DNA of 64,000 nt, taken from contig CANQIO010000005.1 of the NCBI GenBank assembly GCA_947624065.1, positions 18,210 through 82,209 of the forward strand. Reading direction: 5' to 3'. How positions within the stretch are numbered: the stretch's first letter is position 1; every line of letters starts with the position of its first letter. Shown here one piece after another: positions 1-9,701 of this stretch. The notes beneath the pieces are model-generated. The model worked only from the letters and a program-made list of their open reading frames with translations. It did no database searches and had not been told where the DNA came from. Position numbers and translations under genes: made by a program. The stretch comes from an uncultured Oscillospiraceae bacterium. Lineage in GTDB: Bacteria > Bacillota > Clostridia > Oscillospirales > Oscillospiraceae.

Positions 1-2
1 CC

Positions 3-1013
3 GAGGGCGCCTATCGGGGCCATGTCTACAACGGCTCCAGTGCCGGCGCGGGGGACCGCCTCACCGTCACGGTCGGCGAGGGCGCGCTTCTCAACGGCGA
101 CGTGGCCCTCACCGAGGCCGTATACGCCATTCCCTACAGCCAGCAGGCCATGCAGGCCGTGGCCGCCTGCGGCGACGGCGTGAGCTACGTGCTGCTGGAC
201 GGCAGCGGCGAGGCGACCACCGGCAACGACGGCACCGCCGCCTATATCCTCCCCACCGCCTGGACCGACGAGCGCGTCCTGACCCTGGGCCAGGTGATGA
301 ACACCCCCTCCTACAACGGCGTCTCCGCCATCCAGATGAACGTGGAAAGCGGCGGCGTATGGGTCGTCAACGAGCTGAGTCTGCTCACCGGGCTCACCGT
401 GGCCGAGGGCGGCACCGTGTATGGGGAGCTGAGCGTGAATACCGACGGCACCCTGACCCTGCAGCCCTCCGCCGCGCTGGTGGAGCCGGGCGATTACGGC
501 GCCGCGGCCCAGCCGCCCCAGCCGGAGGATGCCGAGGACCGGCCCATGCCCATCGGCGAGGACGCCTCTCCCGCCGATGAGAACGAGCCCCCCGTCCCGG
601 AGCCGCCCGCCGATGCGCCCGATGACGGCGTGCAGCCGCCGGCCGCGGAGGACACGTCCGAGCCACGTCCCGATCCGCTGGACGCGCCGGTATTCCATGA
701 GCCGAAACCGGCGCCAATGCCGGAAAAAGAACCGAAGGAGCCACGCCCCGATCCGCTGGACGCGCCGGTGTTCCATGAACCGGAGCCGGAGCCCGTTCCG
801 GAAAAAGAACCGGAAATGCCGCGCCCCGATCCGCTGGACGCGCCGGTCAGCCATGGACCCAAGACGCCGCCCGACCCGCTGGAAGAGCTCGCCTCCGTCA
901 TCCGCCGGCCGACGCCGGTGACCGGCCGGGCCATCTCCCCGGAGCGGTGTGCAAGCAGACGTCCCGTCAAACTCAGCATCCTGCGGACCATGTCCGCCGC
1001 CTGTCGGCTCTGA
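3..1013 (+). CDS. Surface/adhesin-like protein, C-terminal part (5' end outside window)
   Basis: The reading frame is open from the window edge, so the start and any signal peptide lie upstream. The visible 336 residues begin with Gly/Thr/Val-rich beta-type sequence that looks like the end of a beta-helix or adhesin stalk. An acidic, proline-rich tail follows, containing three 26-residue units with the core PRPDPLDAPV. After the repeats the last stretch is basic, and no LPXTG signal or transmembrane anchor is visible. A strong terminator follows the stop. A secreted or surface location is inferred from composition only, and I recognise no specific family. The tail resembles wall-spanning Pro/Glu linkers. 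Confidence 0.6.
   Translation, partial: EGAYRGHVYNGSSAGAGDRLTVTVGEGALLNGDVALTEAVYAIPYSQQAMQAVAACGDGVSYVLLDGSGEATTGNDGTAAYILPTAWTDERVLTLGQVMNTPSYNGVSAIQMNVESGGVWVVNELSLLTGLTVAEGGTVYGELSVNTDGTLTLQPSAALVEPGDYGAAAQPPQPEDAEDRPMPIGEDASPADENEPPVPEPPADAPDDGVQPPAAEDTSEPRPDPLDAPVFHEPKPAPMPEKEPKEPRPDPLDAPVFHEPEPEPVPEKEPEMPRPDPLDAPVSHGPKTPPDPLEELASVIRRPTPVTGRAISPERCASRRPVKLSILRTMSAACRL
661..894 (+). repeat. Three 78-bp in-frame tandem repeats
   Basis: The string cgatccgctg recurs at 671, 749 and 827, an exact 78-bp period (26 codons). The units encode PRPDPLDAPV plus a variable Pro/Glu/Lys segment. The third unit diverges after the core. The repeats lie inside the partial surface gene. Confidence 0.85.
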
Positions 1014-1043
1014 ACCGAGCCCTCCCACAGGGTAAAAATAATG

Positions 1044-1082
1044 ATCTGGCAGACACAAAAGTGCCTGCCAGATCTCGTTTTG
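1044..1082 (+). terminator. Rho-independent terminator
   Basis: A perfect 10-bp stem (gatctggcag / ctgccagatc) with an inner ACAC/GTGC extension and an AAAA loop is followed by TCGTTTT. It ends the partial surface gene. Confidence 0.8.
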
Positions 1083-1113
1083 GATGATATGAAAAATGAC
1101 CCGGACCGATGTA

Positions 1114-1138
1114 TAGGGGGCTGCAGAGCAGCCCCCTA
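1114..1138. other. GC-rich hairpin below the tRNA array
   Basis: An 11-bp inverted repeat, tagggggctgc / gcagcccccta, with a 3-nt loop lies just 3' of tRNA-Glu on the minus strand. There is no clear U-tract, so it may be a weak terminator or a processing barrier for the tRNA transcript. Confidence 0.4.
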
Positions 1139-1161
1139 TCATCTTCCGGGTTCTTCCGACG

Positions 1162-1236
1162 TGGTGACCCGTACGGGACTCGAACCCATGTTACCGCCGT
1201 GAAAGGGCGGTGTCTTAACCACTTGACCAACGGGCC
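1162..1236 (-). tRNA. tRNA-Glu (anticodon TTC)
   Basis: The minus strand folds as a cloverleaf. The acceptor GGCCCGT pairs with ACGGGTC, the T-loop is TTCGAGT, the anticodon loop carries TTC, and CCA is encoded. It is the last member of a three-tRNA array. Confidence 0.95.
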
Positions 1237-1243
1237 AAAAAAA

Positions 1244-1320
1244 TGGTGGAGACTGCGCGACTCGAACGCGCGACCTCATGCGTGTGAAGCATGCGCTCTA
1301 ACCTGCTGAGCTAAGCCTCC
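1244..1320 (-). tRNA. tRNA-Val (anticodon CAC)
   Basis: Acceptor GGAGGCT pairs with AGTCTCC. The anticodon stem is CATGC/GCATG with loop TTCACAC, giving CAC (reads GTG). The T arm is GCGCG-TTCGAGT-CGCGC and CCA is encoded. It is the middle tRNA of the array. Confidence 0.93.
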
Positions 1321-1358
1321 ATCTTCATTTTCCGGGAGAGGCGGGGGCCTCTCCCTTA

Positions 1359-1435
1359 TGGTAGCGGCGACTGGATTCGAACCGGTGACACTGCGGGTAT
1401 GAACCGCATGCTCTAGCCAACTGAGCTACGCCGCC
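1359..1435 (-). tRNA. tRNA-Met, elongator type (anticodon CAT)
   Basis: It starts GGCGGCG and has anticodon loop TTCATAC and encoded CCA. The first base pair is a normal G-C and the anticodon stem lacks the initiator GGG/CCC run, so it is not the initiator. The body resembles Bacillus elongator tRNA-Met. A lysidine-modified tRNA-Ile2 also has a CAT anticodon and cannot be fully excluded. Confidence 0.88.
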
Positions 1436-1448
1436 AAACAGCTTGGTC

Positions 1449-1477
1449 ATTATAGCGCAGATGGCATGAATTGTCAA
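1449..1477 (-). promoter_or_regulatory. Consensus sigma-A promoter of the tRNA array
   Basis: On the minus strand TTGACA, a 17-nt spacer and TATAAT match consensus exactly, ending 13 nt before tRNA-Met. This is what is expected for a stable-RNA operon. Confidence 0.9.
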
Positions 1478-1523
1478 GAGTTTCCCACAGCGAAAAGCGT
1501 CTTTTTGTTTTCGTCCGGTGTCT

Positions 1524-2390
1524 CTACTTTTCCGCGTCCTCCAACAGGTGCGCCACGAACTTGTTCACGGCGATGGAGCCCTGCTCCTTCTTCAGCCACG
1601 CCACCCCCAGGTGCCGGTAAAAGGCCGGTTCCGCCGGGCAGGCGTACAGCCGATACGGCGTGCGCTGGAGCACCAGCTCCGGCAGCAGCGTCACCCCCAG
1701 GCCGCTCTCCACCATGCTCATCACGGTATAGTCGTCCTTCACCGTGTACTGCCTCTTGGGCCGGATTCCCGCCTTTTGGAACATCCGCTCCACGATCTGG
1801 CTGTAGCCGGATTCCAGCAGCACGAAGGTCTCCTCCGCCAGCTCCGCTAGACGCACCGGCTCTCCCGCACGGGGATGGTCCGCCGGCAGCACGATACACA
1901 TCCGATCCGCCAGCAGTTCCTTAAAGACGAACTCGTCGCCCTCCGGTTCGGTCATGAACCCGACGTCCACCATGCCGCTGCGCAGCCACTCGCAGATCTG
2001 ATACACGTCCCCCTGCAGCAGCTCGAACCCGATGTTGGGGTACTGCTCCCGAAAGCTCTTCAGATGGGGCGGCAGCCACTGGCAGGACAGGCTGGTGAAG
2101 ATGCCGATGCGGATCAGGCCGGCGTTCATGTTCTGCAGCTCCAGGGACTTCTCGAACACGTTCCGCTCCCCCACCACGATCTGGCGCATGCTGGGCAGCA
2201 GATACTCTCCCTCCGCCGTCAGGCGCACACCGCTCTTGTTCCGCGCCAGCAGCGTTACCCCGAGATCCGTCTCCAACGCCCGCACCAGCTGGCTCACCGC
2301 CGACTGGGTGCACCCAAAGAAAGCCGCCGTCCGGGTCAGGCTCTTTGTCTCCACGATCTTTAAAAACACTTCATAGCGGGATGTTTTCAT
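1524..2390 (-). CDS. LysR-family transcriptional regulator
   Basis: This is a 288-residue protein of normal LysR length. An N-terminal winged HTH (about residues 5-65, with SLTRTAAFFGCTQSAVSQ as the recognition region) precedes a periplasmic-binding-protein-like effector domain (about 90-285). The start chosen is the ATG after GAGGTGG; an in-frame ATG four codons upstream lacks a ribosome site. A promoter lies immediately upstream. The target is not evident: LysR regulators often control a divergent gene, but here the divergent genes are small spore-coat-type genes, which are usually under sporulation sigma factors. The effector is unknown. Confidence 0.9.
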   Translation of the reverse strand: MKTSRYEVFLKIVETKSLTRTAAFFGCTQSAVSQLVRALETDLGVTLLARNKSGVRLTAEGEYLLPSMRQIVVGERNVFEKSLELQNMNAGLIRIGIFTSLSCQWLPPHLKSFREQYPNIGFELLQGDVYQICEWLRSGMVDVGFMTEPEGDEFVFKELLADRMCIVLPADHPRAGEPVRLAELAEETFVLLESGYSQIVERMFQKAGIRPKRQYTVKDDYTVMSMVESGLGVTLLPELVLQRTPYRLYACPAEPAFYRHLGVAWLKKEQGSIAVNKFVAHLLEDAEK

Positions 2391-2443
2391 GGCCCACCTC
2401 ATTAGACATGCTAATTTACCGCTTTAAATTCGCTTACAGGTGC

Positions 2444-2472
2444 ATTATATACTCCCTCCACAGAATGGACAA
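2444..2472 (-). promoter_or_regulatory. Promoter of the LysR gene
   Basis: Minus strand TTGTCC, 17-nt spacer, TATAAT. It lies in the 168-bp divergent region between the regulator and the coat-type genes. Confidence 0.75.
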
Positions 2473-2558
2473 GAGTTTTTTTGCTCATTTTTGAAAAAAT
2501 CTCTGGCGGGCTCATAGAACTGCTCACAGGGGAGATACTTACTGTGAGGTGATTATGA

Positions 2559-2732
2559 ATGACTACCAAAGAACTTCTCTATGTGGACGACGCGCTGAGC
2601 CACGCCCAGTTTCTGGTGACCCAGTGCCAGGACGCCGCCAACAGCCTGCAGGACAAGACCCTCAAGCTCCAGGCGCAGCAGATGGCCGACCGCCATCGCC
2701 AGGTCTACCGCAAATTCTACGATCTTGTATAA
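2559..2732 (+). CDS. Small spore-coat-associated protein (57 aa)
   Basis: A short gene beginning MTTKELLYVDDALSH and ending YRKFYDLV, preceded by AGGTGAT at 5-nt spacing. It is rich in Gln, Leu, Ala and Lys and predicted to be helical. It ends 10 nt before the CotF-like gene, so the two form an operon. Small helical partners next to CotF-like genes are common in Clostridia. The coat role is inferred from this neighbour rather than from a domain I can name. The start is fixed by the Shine-Dalgarno; an ATG four bases upstream opens a different, non-coding frame. Confidence 0.7.
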   Translation: MTTKELLYVDDALSHAQFLVTQCQDAANSLQDKTLKLQAQQMADRHRQVYRKFYDLV

Positions 2733-2742
2733 GGAGACAGCT

Positions 2743-2991
2743 ATGGACGACAAATGCATCATGGAGAACCTTCTCCTCACCACCAAAGGCGTCATCGACC
2801 TGTATATGCACGGGGCCATCGAGTCCTCCACCGCCAACGTGCACCAGGCCTTCTCCAGCGCCTTTGACGACACCCTGTGCATGCAGGACAACATCTACAA
2901 GCAGATGACCGCCAAGGGCTGGTATCAGAACGAGAACGCCCCCCAGCAGCAGGTCCAGCAGACCAAGCAGAAGTACAGTCCCTCATGCTGA
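2743..2991 (+). CDS. Spore coat protein, CotF family
   Basis: An 82-residue protein starting after AAGGAG. It carries the pattern of the Coat_F family: an N-terminal helix (ENLLLTTKGVIDLYMHGAIE), a central segment ending in a conserved MTAKGWY motif, then a Gln/Lys-rich tail. CotF-like proteins assemble into the inner coat of endospores. The gene follows the small helical partner within 10 nt and is closed by a terminator. The family assignment rests on the helix-GWY pattern and is fairly secure; the precise coat layer is unknown. Confidence 0.82.
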   Translation: MDDKCIMENLLLTTKGVIDLYMHGAIESSTANVHQAFSSAFDDTLCMQDNIYKQMTAKGWYQNENAPQQQVQQTKQKYSPSC

Positions 2992-2998
2992 TGTAAAG

Positions 2999-3031
2999 CG
3001 GAGGTGTGCCCAGCACACCTCCGTTTCCTTT
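2999..3031 (+). terminator. Terminator of the coat operon
   Basis: The stem cggaggtgtg / cacacctccg is followed by TTTCCTTTAT. It sits between convergent coat and proA genes. Confidence 0.75.
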
Positions 3032-4286
3032 ATCGGATCTGTCCGTCGCCCCGGATGACATACTTATAGGAGCACAGCTCCTCCAGGCCCATGGGGCCCC
3101 GGGCGTGGAGCTTCTGGGTGGAAATGCCCATCTCGCAGCCCAGGCCGAACTCGCCCCCGTCGGTGAACCGGGTGGAGGCGTTCACATACACCGCCGCGCT
3201 GTCCACGCTGGCGGTGAACAGCGCCGCCGCCGCGGCGTCCTCCGTGACGATGGCGTCGGAGTGGCCGGTGGAGTGGGCGGCGATATGGCCGATGGCGTCG
3301 GACACGTCGTCCACCACTTCCACCGCCAGGATATAGTCCAAAAACTCCGTGTCGAAGTCCCGCTCCCCCGCCGGGACGCCGGGGATGACGGCTGCCGCCC
3401 TCCTATCCAGGCGAAGCTGGACCGGCGGCTTTCCGGCGGCGGCGCGGTCGTCCACCAGCCGCTTTTTCAGCATGGGCAGGAACGAGGCCGCCGCGTCCTG
3501 ATGCACCAGCAGGACCTCCTCGGCGTTGCACACGCTGGGCCGGCTGGTCTTGGCGTTCTCCACGATGCGCAGCGCCTTGTCGAGATCAGCTGCCTTGTCC
3601 ACATACACATGGCAGATGCCCGTGCCCGTCTGGATGCAGGGCACCGTGGCGTTCTCCACGCAGGCCCGGATGAGCCCGGCGCCGCCCCGCGGGATCAGCA
3701 GATCCACCAGGCCACTGGCGGTCATCAGCTCCCGGGCGCTGTCCCGGGAGGTATCCTGCACCAGGCTCACCGCCTCTTCCGGCAGGCCCGCCGCACTCAG
3801 TCCCTTCCGCAGCGCCTGGGTAATGGCGTTGCAGCTGCGCCAGGCCTCCTTGCCGCCCCGCAGCACGCACACATTGCCGCTCTTCACCGCCAGGGCCGCC
3901 GCGTCGCTGGTCACATTGGGGCGGCTCTCATAGATGATGGCCACCACCCCCAGGGGCACGCTGACCCGCTCGATGACCAGGCCGTTGGGCCGCTCCACCC
4001 GGCGCAGCACCTTCCCCACCGGGTCCGGCAGCGCCGCCGCCTGGCGCACGCCCTCGGCCATGCCGGCGATGCGCCCCTCATCCAGGGACAGCCGGTCCAG
4101 CATCACCTCCGACATGGTCCCTCTGGCCGCCTCCATATCCAAGGCGTTGGCCGCCAGGATCGGGGCGGCGTCCGCCTCCAGGGCGTCCGCCATGGCCAGC
4201 AGCGCGGCCTTTCGTCCCTCCGGACCAGCCGCGGCCAGAGCCCCCTTGGCCCCCTGGGCCGCCAGCAGCATCTCCCGTGTGGTCAT
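3030..4286 (-). CDS. proA: Glutamate-5-semialdehyde dehydrogenase (gamma-glutamyl phosphate reductase)
   Basis: A 418-residue cytosolic enzyme of the aldehyde dehydrogenase superfamily that reduces gamma-glutamyl phosphate with NADPH, the second step of proline synthesis. The catalytic cysteine is C253 in PSVCNAEE, and the family motifs [13 protein letters not shown] and GGKEAW are present. Length matches the family (about 415). Its ATG overlaps the proB stop in an ATGA junction, so the two enzymes are translationally coupled. Confidence 0.96.
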   Translation of the reverse strand: MTTREMLLAAQGAKGALAAAGPEGRKAALLAMADALEADAAPILAANALDMEAARGTMSEVMLDRLSLDEGRIAGMAEGVRQAAALPDPVGKVLRRVERPNGLVIERVSVPLGVVAIIYESRPNVTSDAAALAVKSGNVCVLRGGKEAWRSCNAITQALRKGLSAAGLPEEAVSLVQDTSRDSARELMTASGLVDLLIPRGGAGLIRACVENATVPCIQTGTGICHVYVDKAADLDKALRIVENAKTSRPSVCNAEEVLLVHQDAAASFLPMLKKRLVDDRAAAGKPPVQLRLDRRAAAVIPGVPAGERDFDTEFLDYILAVEVVDDVSDAIGHIAAHSTGHSDAIVTEDAAAAALFTASVDSAAVYVNASTRFTDGGEFGLGCEMGISTQKLHARGPMGLEELCSYKYVIRGDGQIR

Positions 4287-5062
4287 TTTCTTTCCCCCTT
4301 TTTCCCGATGAAGCGGGTTCCCATCGGCCGCCCCTCCACGATATCGTACAAAAGCGCCGGCTCGGCCCCGTTGGCGATGACCATGTCGATCCCCTGCTCC
4401 CAGGTCATCTTCGCCGCCTTCAGCTTGGTGGCCATGCCGCCCACCGCCAGGCCGCTCCCCTTCTCGCCCGCCAGGGCCTCGATCTGCGGCGTCACCGCCT
4501 CCACCCGCTCAATGAGCCTGGCATCCGGGTCCCGGTGGGGATCGGCCGTATAGAGCCCGTCGATGTCGCTCAGGAGCACCAGCAGGTCCGCGTGGATGGC
4601 GCAGGCCACGATGGCCCCCAGGGTATCGTTGTCCCCCACGGCGATCTCGTCGGTGGCCACGGTGTCGTTCTCGTTGATGATGGGCAGGGCTCCCATCTCC
4701 AGCAGCCGGCCCACCGTGTTCTGGAAATTGGCCCGGCGGTCCGCGTGCTCGATATCGCTGCCGGTCAGCAGGATCTGGGACACCACATGGTTATATTCCG
4801 AAAACATTTTGTCATAGACATACATCAGCTCGCACTGCCCCACGGCGGCGGCCGCCTGCTTGGTGGGCATATCCTCCGGGCGCTTCAGGAGCCCTAGCTT
4901 GCCCACGCCCATGCCGATGGCGCCCGACGACACCAGCACCACCCGATGGCCCGCGTTTTTCAAGTCGCTGAGCACCTTCACCAACTGCTCCATGTGCCGG
5001 ATGTTCAGATGCCCGGTGGCATGGGCGATGGTCGACGTACCGATCTTGATCACAACTGTCAT
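4283..5062 (-). CDS. proB: Glutamate 5-kinase, short form without PUA domain
   Basis: A 259-residue amino-acid kinase that phosphorylates glutamate in the first, committed step of proline synthesis. Visible motifs are KIGTSTIA at the N-terminus, VSSGAIGMG (phosphate loop), [11 protein letters not shown] and [11 protein letters not shown]. The start is the ATG after GGGAG at MTVVIKIG; upstream in-frame codons are not protein-like. The protein ends soon after the kinase fold, so the C-terminal PUA domain of E. coli-type ProB (about 367 aa) is absent. It is coupled to proA. Confidence 0.95.
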   Translation of the reverse strand: MTVVIKIGTSTIAHATGHLNIRHMEQLVKVLSDLKNAGHRVVLVSSGAIGMGVGKLGLLKRPEDMPTKQAAAAVGQCELMYVYDKMFSEYNHVVSQILLTGSDIEHADRRANFQNTVGRLLEMGALPIINENDTVATDEIAVGDNDTLGAIVACAIHADLLVLLSDIDGLYTADPHRDPDARLIERVEAVTPQIEALAGEKGSGLAVGGMATKLKAAKMTWEQGIDMVIANGAEPALLYDIVEGRPMGTRFIGKKGERK

Positions 5063-5139
5063 AGCAGTTCTCCCGCGTATTCTGCAACTCATTGCCGCCG
5101 CCCCGTCAAAACGCACAAGGCGGCACGCTTATCATTGGC

Positions 5140-5168
5140 AGTATAGCACAGGGCCGCCGCCGGTGCAA
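5140..5168 (-). promoter_or_regulatory. Promoter of proBA
   Basis: Minus strand TTGCAC, 17-nt spacer, TATACT, about 78 nt upstream of the proB start. Confidence 0.7.
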
Positions 5169-5179
5169 TACTTTAGTGT

Positions 5180-5211
5180 AAAAAAGCGCCCGGACCGAAG
5201 TCCGGGCGCTT
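5180..5211 (-). terminator. Terminator of the spoIIQ-like gene
   Basis: A 12-bp perfect stem, aagcgcccggac / gtccgggcgctt, with a 4-nt loop. On the minus strand it runs into a T-tract. Confidence 0.85.
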
Positions 5212-5221
5212 TGCCCCGCTG

Positions 5222-5986
5222 TCACTGGATGTTCTGGGAAGGCAGGTAGGCCATGGGGTCGGCGGTGAGGCCGTCCTTGGTCATGGCGAAGTGCAGGTGG
5301 CTGACCTGGTTGACCTCTCCCAGGGCGGTATTGCCCACGGAGCCGATGGTCTGGCCCATGGTGACGATCTGGCCGGGGGCCACCGGCGGCTGGGACGCCA
5401 GGTTGGCATAGATGGTGTGGGTGCCGTTGCCGTGGTCGATCTCCACCACCGTGCCCAGCAGGTCGTCGTTGGTCACGTTCATCACCGTGCCGGCGGCCGA
5501 GGCGATGACCGGCTCTCCCAGGGAGCACGCCAGGTCGATCCCGTCATGGGTCCGCCAGTCGGCCATGGTGCTGTCATAGAGCAGCGCCTGCACCGAATAG
5601 GGCCGTTGGACCGTGCCCTGGACCGGCCAGACATAGCTGTCCACGGTCTCCGCGAACACCGCCTGGGTCTCCGGCTCGGTCTCCTCGGACGCCTCCGCGT
5701 CCTCCTCCGGCTCTGTCTCGGCGGTCTCGGCGTCCTCCTCCGGCTCCTCGTCCAGCCAGTCGCCGTCGGTCCTCATGGCCTGGTCGGCCGGGATCATGGT
5801 CACATACGCGCCGGACACATCCACGACCGGCTCCTGTGCTTCGATATCTTCTACATTAGTCCCCGCTTCGGTGATGGCGAGCCACGCGGACACGCCGATC
5901 ACCGCCGCGCACAGGAAAAGGACTATGTAGAAGCCCTTTCCCCCCAGGGACCCGACGCCATGGCCGGACCCATTCTTGTTTTCCAT
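5222..5986 (-). CDS. spoIIQ: SpoIIQ-like M23 (LytM) peptidase-domain membrane protein
   Basis: A 254-residue protein with a short cytosolic N-terminus, one transmembrane helix (about residues 19-38), an acidic Glu/Thr/Ala-rich linker (about 75-110) and a C-terminal LytM/M23 domain (about 115-250). HDGIDL and HLHF supply the zinc ligands, so the metal site looks intact, unlike the degenerate B. subtilis SpoIIQ. In spore formers SpoIIQ in the forespore membrane docks with SpoIIIAH in the mother cell, and a spoIIIA operon is present in this window. The start follows GGAGGG. A generic M23 endopeptidase is the alternative, because the acidic linker is not diagnostic. Confidence 0.72.
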   Translation of the reverse strand: MENKNGSGHGVGSLGGKGFYIVLFLCAAVIGVSAWLAITEAGTNVEDIEAQEPVVDVSGAYVTMIPADQAMRTDGDWLDEEPEEDAETAETEPEEDAEASEETEPETQAVFAETVDSYVWPVQGTVQRPYSVQALLYDSTMADWRTHDGIDLACSLGEPVIASAAGTVMNVTNDDLLGTVVEIDHGNGTHTIYANLASQPPVAPGQIVTMGQTIGSVGNTALGEVNQVSHLHFAMTKDGLTADPMAYLPSQNIQ

Positions 5987-5998
5987 TGTTGACCCTCC

Positions 5999-6047
5999 AA
6001 AAAAATTGGTGTTTCCGAAGGGTATTGTTACCCTGGAAACACCAATT
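5999..6047 (-). terminator. Terminator of the eno operon
   Basis: The stem attggtgtttcc / ggaaacaccaat has an inner AGGGTA/TTACCC extension. On the minus strand it is followed by a T7 run. Confidence 0.9.
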
Positions 6048-6078
6048 TATACAGTGGATGGGTCCGTTGGGAAAAAAC

Positions 6079-7380
<1,302 letters not shown>

Positions 7381-7403
7381 CTATTAAAATAAATTTCGTT
7401 TGC

Positions 7404-8927
7404 TTATTTACAGATCAGGCATTCGCCTGTCATATCTGCCGGCTGCTCCAGGCCCATGAGACAGAGCATGGTGGGAGCGATATCGGCCAAGCGGCCGTCC
7501 TTCAGCGCCACGTCCCCCGCCCCGCAGACGATGAAGGGCACGGGATTGGTGGTGTGGGCGGTGTGGGGCGTGCCGTCCTCGGCGCGCATCTTGTCGGCGT
7601 TGCCGTGGTCGGCGGTGACCAGAAGCACGCCGCCCATCTGGCGCACGGCCTCCCAGACCCTGCCCACGCAGGTGTCCACGGTCTCCACGGCCTTCACGGC
7701 AGCCTCCATGACGCCGGTATGGCCCACCATGTCGCAGTTGGCCAGGTTCATGATGACCGTGTCATAGGCGCCGGACTCGATCCGCTCCACGGCCTTGGAG
7801 GTGACTTCCTCGGCGCTCATCTGGGGGATCAGGTCATAGGTGGGATACTCCTTGGGGGACGGCACCAGCACCCGGTCCTCGCCGGGATAGGTCCGCTCCA
7901 CGCCGCCGTTGAAGAAGAACGTCACATGGGCGTATTTCTCCGTCTCGGCGATGCGCAGCTGGGTCTTGCCGCTGCGGCTGACGATCTCGCCAAAGGTATC
8001 CTCCAGGACCTCCGGCGGGAACGCGATGGGCAGCTCGGTCATGGCCTCGTCGTACTGGGCGGTGCAGACATAGTGCACCGGGAAGTGGCCGCGGGGCAGT
8101 TCAAAGCCGTCAAAGTCCGGCTTCATCAGCGCCCAGGTCATCTCCCGGGCCCGGTCGGGCCGGAAGTTGGCGAAGATCACGCTGTCGCCGGCCTGGATGG
8201 TGCCCTCGGGGTCGCAGACCACCGGCTCCATGAACTCGTCGGTCACGCCGGCGGCATAGCTGTCGCCCACGGCCTTCACGGGATCGCTGGCCGGCGCGCC
8301 CTCGCCGCAGACGATGGCGCGGTAGCCCTTCTCCAGCCGCTCCCAGCGCTTATCCCGGTCCATGCCCCAGAAGCGGCCCTGGATGGTGGCGATCCTGCCG
8401 TAACCCAGTTCGGCGCAGTGGTCGGCCAGCTTCTGCACGTAGCCCTGCCCGGAGGAGGGCGGCACGTCGCGGCCGTCCAGGAAGCAATGCAGATAGCACT
8501 GCTTCACGCCCCGCTCCTTGGCCATCTCCACCAGGGCGAAGATGTGCTTGATGTGGCTGTGCACGCCGCCGTCGGACAGCAGGCCCAGCACATGCACGGG
8601 GTGGCCGCTTGACGCGGCCTCGTCCATGGCGGCGCAGTAGGCGGGGTTCTCAAAGAAGCTGCCGTCGTCCACCGCCCGGCTGATGCGGGGCAGGGGCTGG
8701 AACACCACCCGGCCGGCGCCGATGTTGGTGTGGCCCACCTCGGAGTTGCCGATCTGCCCGGCGGGCAGACCTACGTCCTCCCCGCTGGCCTGCAGCTGGG
8801 AGTGGGGGAACTGGGCGAACAGGCCGTCCAGCACAGGGGTCTCGGCCACGGACACGGCGTTCCATTCGGACGCCGGCGCCAGGCCGAACCCGTCCATGAT
8901 CAGAAGTACGGTGGGCTTCTTACTCAT
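7404..8927 (-). CDS. gpmI: 2,3-bisphosphoglycerate-independent phosphoglycerate mutase
   Basis: A 507-residue manganese-dependent mutase that interconverts 3- and 2-phosphoglycerate. LLIMDGFG carries a metal ligand and the phosphoryl-acceptor serine is S62 in GNSEVGH. The second metal set is in TADHGNAD near the C-terminus. The start MSKKPTVLL lies inside the last codons of tpiA (8-nt overlap), indicating translational coupling. The length is normal for the alkaline-phosphatase-like mutase family. Confidence 0.97.
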   Translation of the reverse strand: MSKKPTVLLIMDGFGLAPASEWNAVSVAETPVLDGLFAQFPHSQLQASGEDVGLPAGQIGNSEVGHTNIGAGRVVFQPLPRISRAVDDGSFFENPAYCAAMDEAASSGHPVHVLGLLSDGGVHSHIKHIFALVEMAKERGVKQCYLHCFLDGRDVPPSSGQGYVQKLADHCAELGYGRIATIQGRFWGMDRDKRWERLEKGYRAIVCGEGAPASDPVKAVGDSYAAGVTDEFMEPVVCDPEGTIQAGDSVIFANFRPDRAREMTWALMKPDFDGFELPRGHFPVHYVCTAQYDEAMTELPIAFPPEVLEDTFGEIVSRSGKTQLRIAETEKYAHVTFFFNGGVERTYPGEDRVLVPSPKEYPTYDLIPQMSAEEVTSKAVERIESGAYDTVIMNLANCDMVGHTGVMEAAVKAVETVDTCVGRVWEAVRQMGGVLLVTADHGNADKMRAEDGTPHTAHTTNPVPFIVCGAGDVALKDGRLADIAPTMLCLMGLEQPADMTGECLICK

Positions 8928-9687
8928 TGGCAGCACCGATGATGTCCGCAAACTCCGGCTTGAGGCTGGCGCCGCCGATCAGGCCGCCGTCGATGTCGGG
9001 CTGGGCCAGCAGCTCCTTGGCGTTCTTGCCGTTCATGCTGCCGCCATAGAGGATCTGCACGCCCTTGGCCAGCGCCTCGCCGTACAGCCCGGCCAGCACG
9101 CCGCGGATGTAGCCGCAGACCTCCTGGGCCTGCTCCGCGGTGGCGGTGCGGCCGGTGCCGATGGCCCAGATGGGCTCATAGGCGATGACGACCTTCTTCA
9201 TCTCCTCGGGGCTGACGCCGGCGAGGCCGCCCTTGATCTGGCTCTCCACGAAGGTGAGGGTCACGCCCGCGTCCCGCTGCTCCAGGCTCTCGCCGCAGCA
9301 CATGATGGGGGTGATGCCCGCGCCCAGCAGGGCCTTGAGCTTCTCGTTGACCAGCTCGTCGCTCTCGGCGTGATAGGCCCGGCGCTCGCTGTGGCCGATG
9401 ATGCAGTAGTCCACACCCAGGTCCGCCAGCATGGCGGCGGACACCTCGCCGGTGTACGCGCCCTTGTCATGGCTGGACACGTCCTGGGCGCCCACCTTCA
9501 TCTGGCTGCCGGCGGTGGCCGCCTTCATGGCGGGGATCAGGGGGAAGGGCACGCACAGCGCGCTGTCCACACCCTCCGCCAGCTTCGCCTTGGGGGCCAG
9601 CTCCGCCCAGAAGCCGGGCACCTCGCTGGCCAGCTTGTTCATCTTCCAGTTGCCCGCGATCAGGGCGTTGCGATACTTTTTCTCCAT
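8920..9687 (-). CDS. tpiA: Triosephosphate isomerase
   Basis: A 255-residue TIM barrel that interconverts dihydroxyacetone phosphate and glyceraldehyde 3-phosphate. NWKMN contains the substrate lysine, IIGHSERR the catalytic histidine, and AYEPIWAIGTG the catalytic glutamate and the flexible loop. The start is the ATG about 10 nt after AAGGAG; a GTG three codons upstream sits on top of the ribosome site. It lies between pgk (14-nt gap) and gpmI (overlap). Confidence 0.97.
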   Translation of the reverse strand: MEKKYRNALIAGNWKMNKLASEVPGFWAELAPKAKLAEGVDSALCVPFPLIPAMKAATAGSQMKVGAQDVSSHDKGAYTGEVSAAMLADLGVDYCIIGHSERRAYHAESDELVNEKLKALLGAGITPIMCCGESLEQRDAGVTLTFVESQIKGGLAGVSPEEMKKVVIAYEPIWAIGTGRTATAEQAQEVCGYIRGVLAGLYGEALAKGVQILYGGSMNGKNAKELLAQPDIDGGLIGGASLKPEFADIIGAANE

Positions 9688-9701
9688 AGCCCACACGCTC
9701 C

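Noticed and set aside
1162-1435. tRNA array as an integration site for a mobile element
   Set aside because: No integrase, direct repeats or att-like 3' tRNA duplications are visible nearby.
3006-4553. Long plus-strand open frame of about 515 codons
   Set aside because: It is antisense to proA and proB, rich in His/Arg/Gly/Gln as expected for a GC-rich shadow frame, and has no ribosome site or domain.
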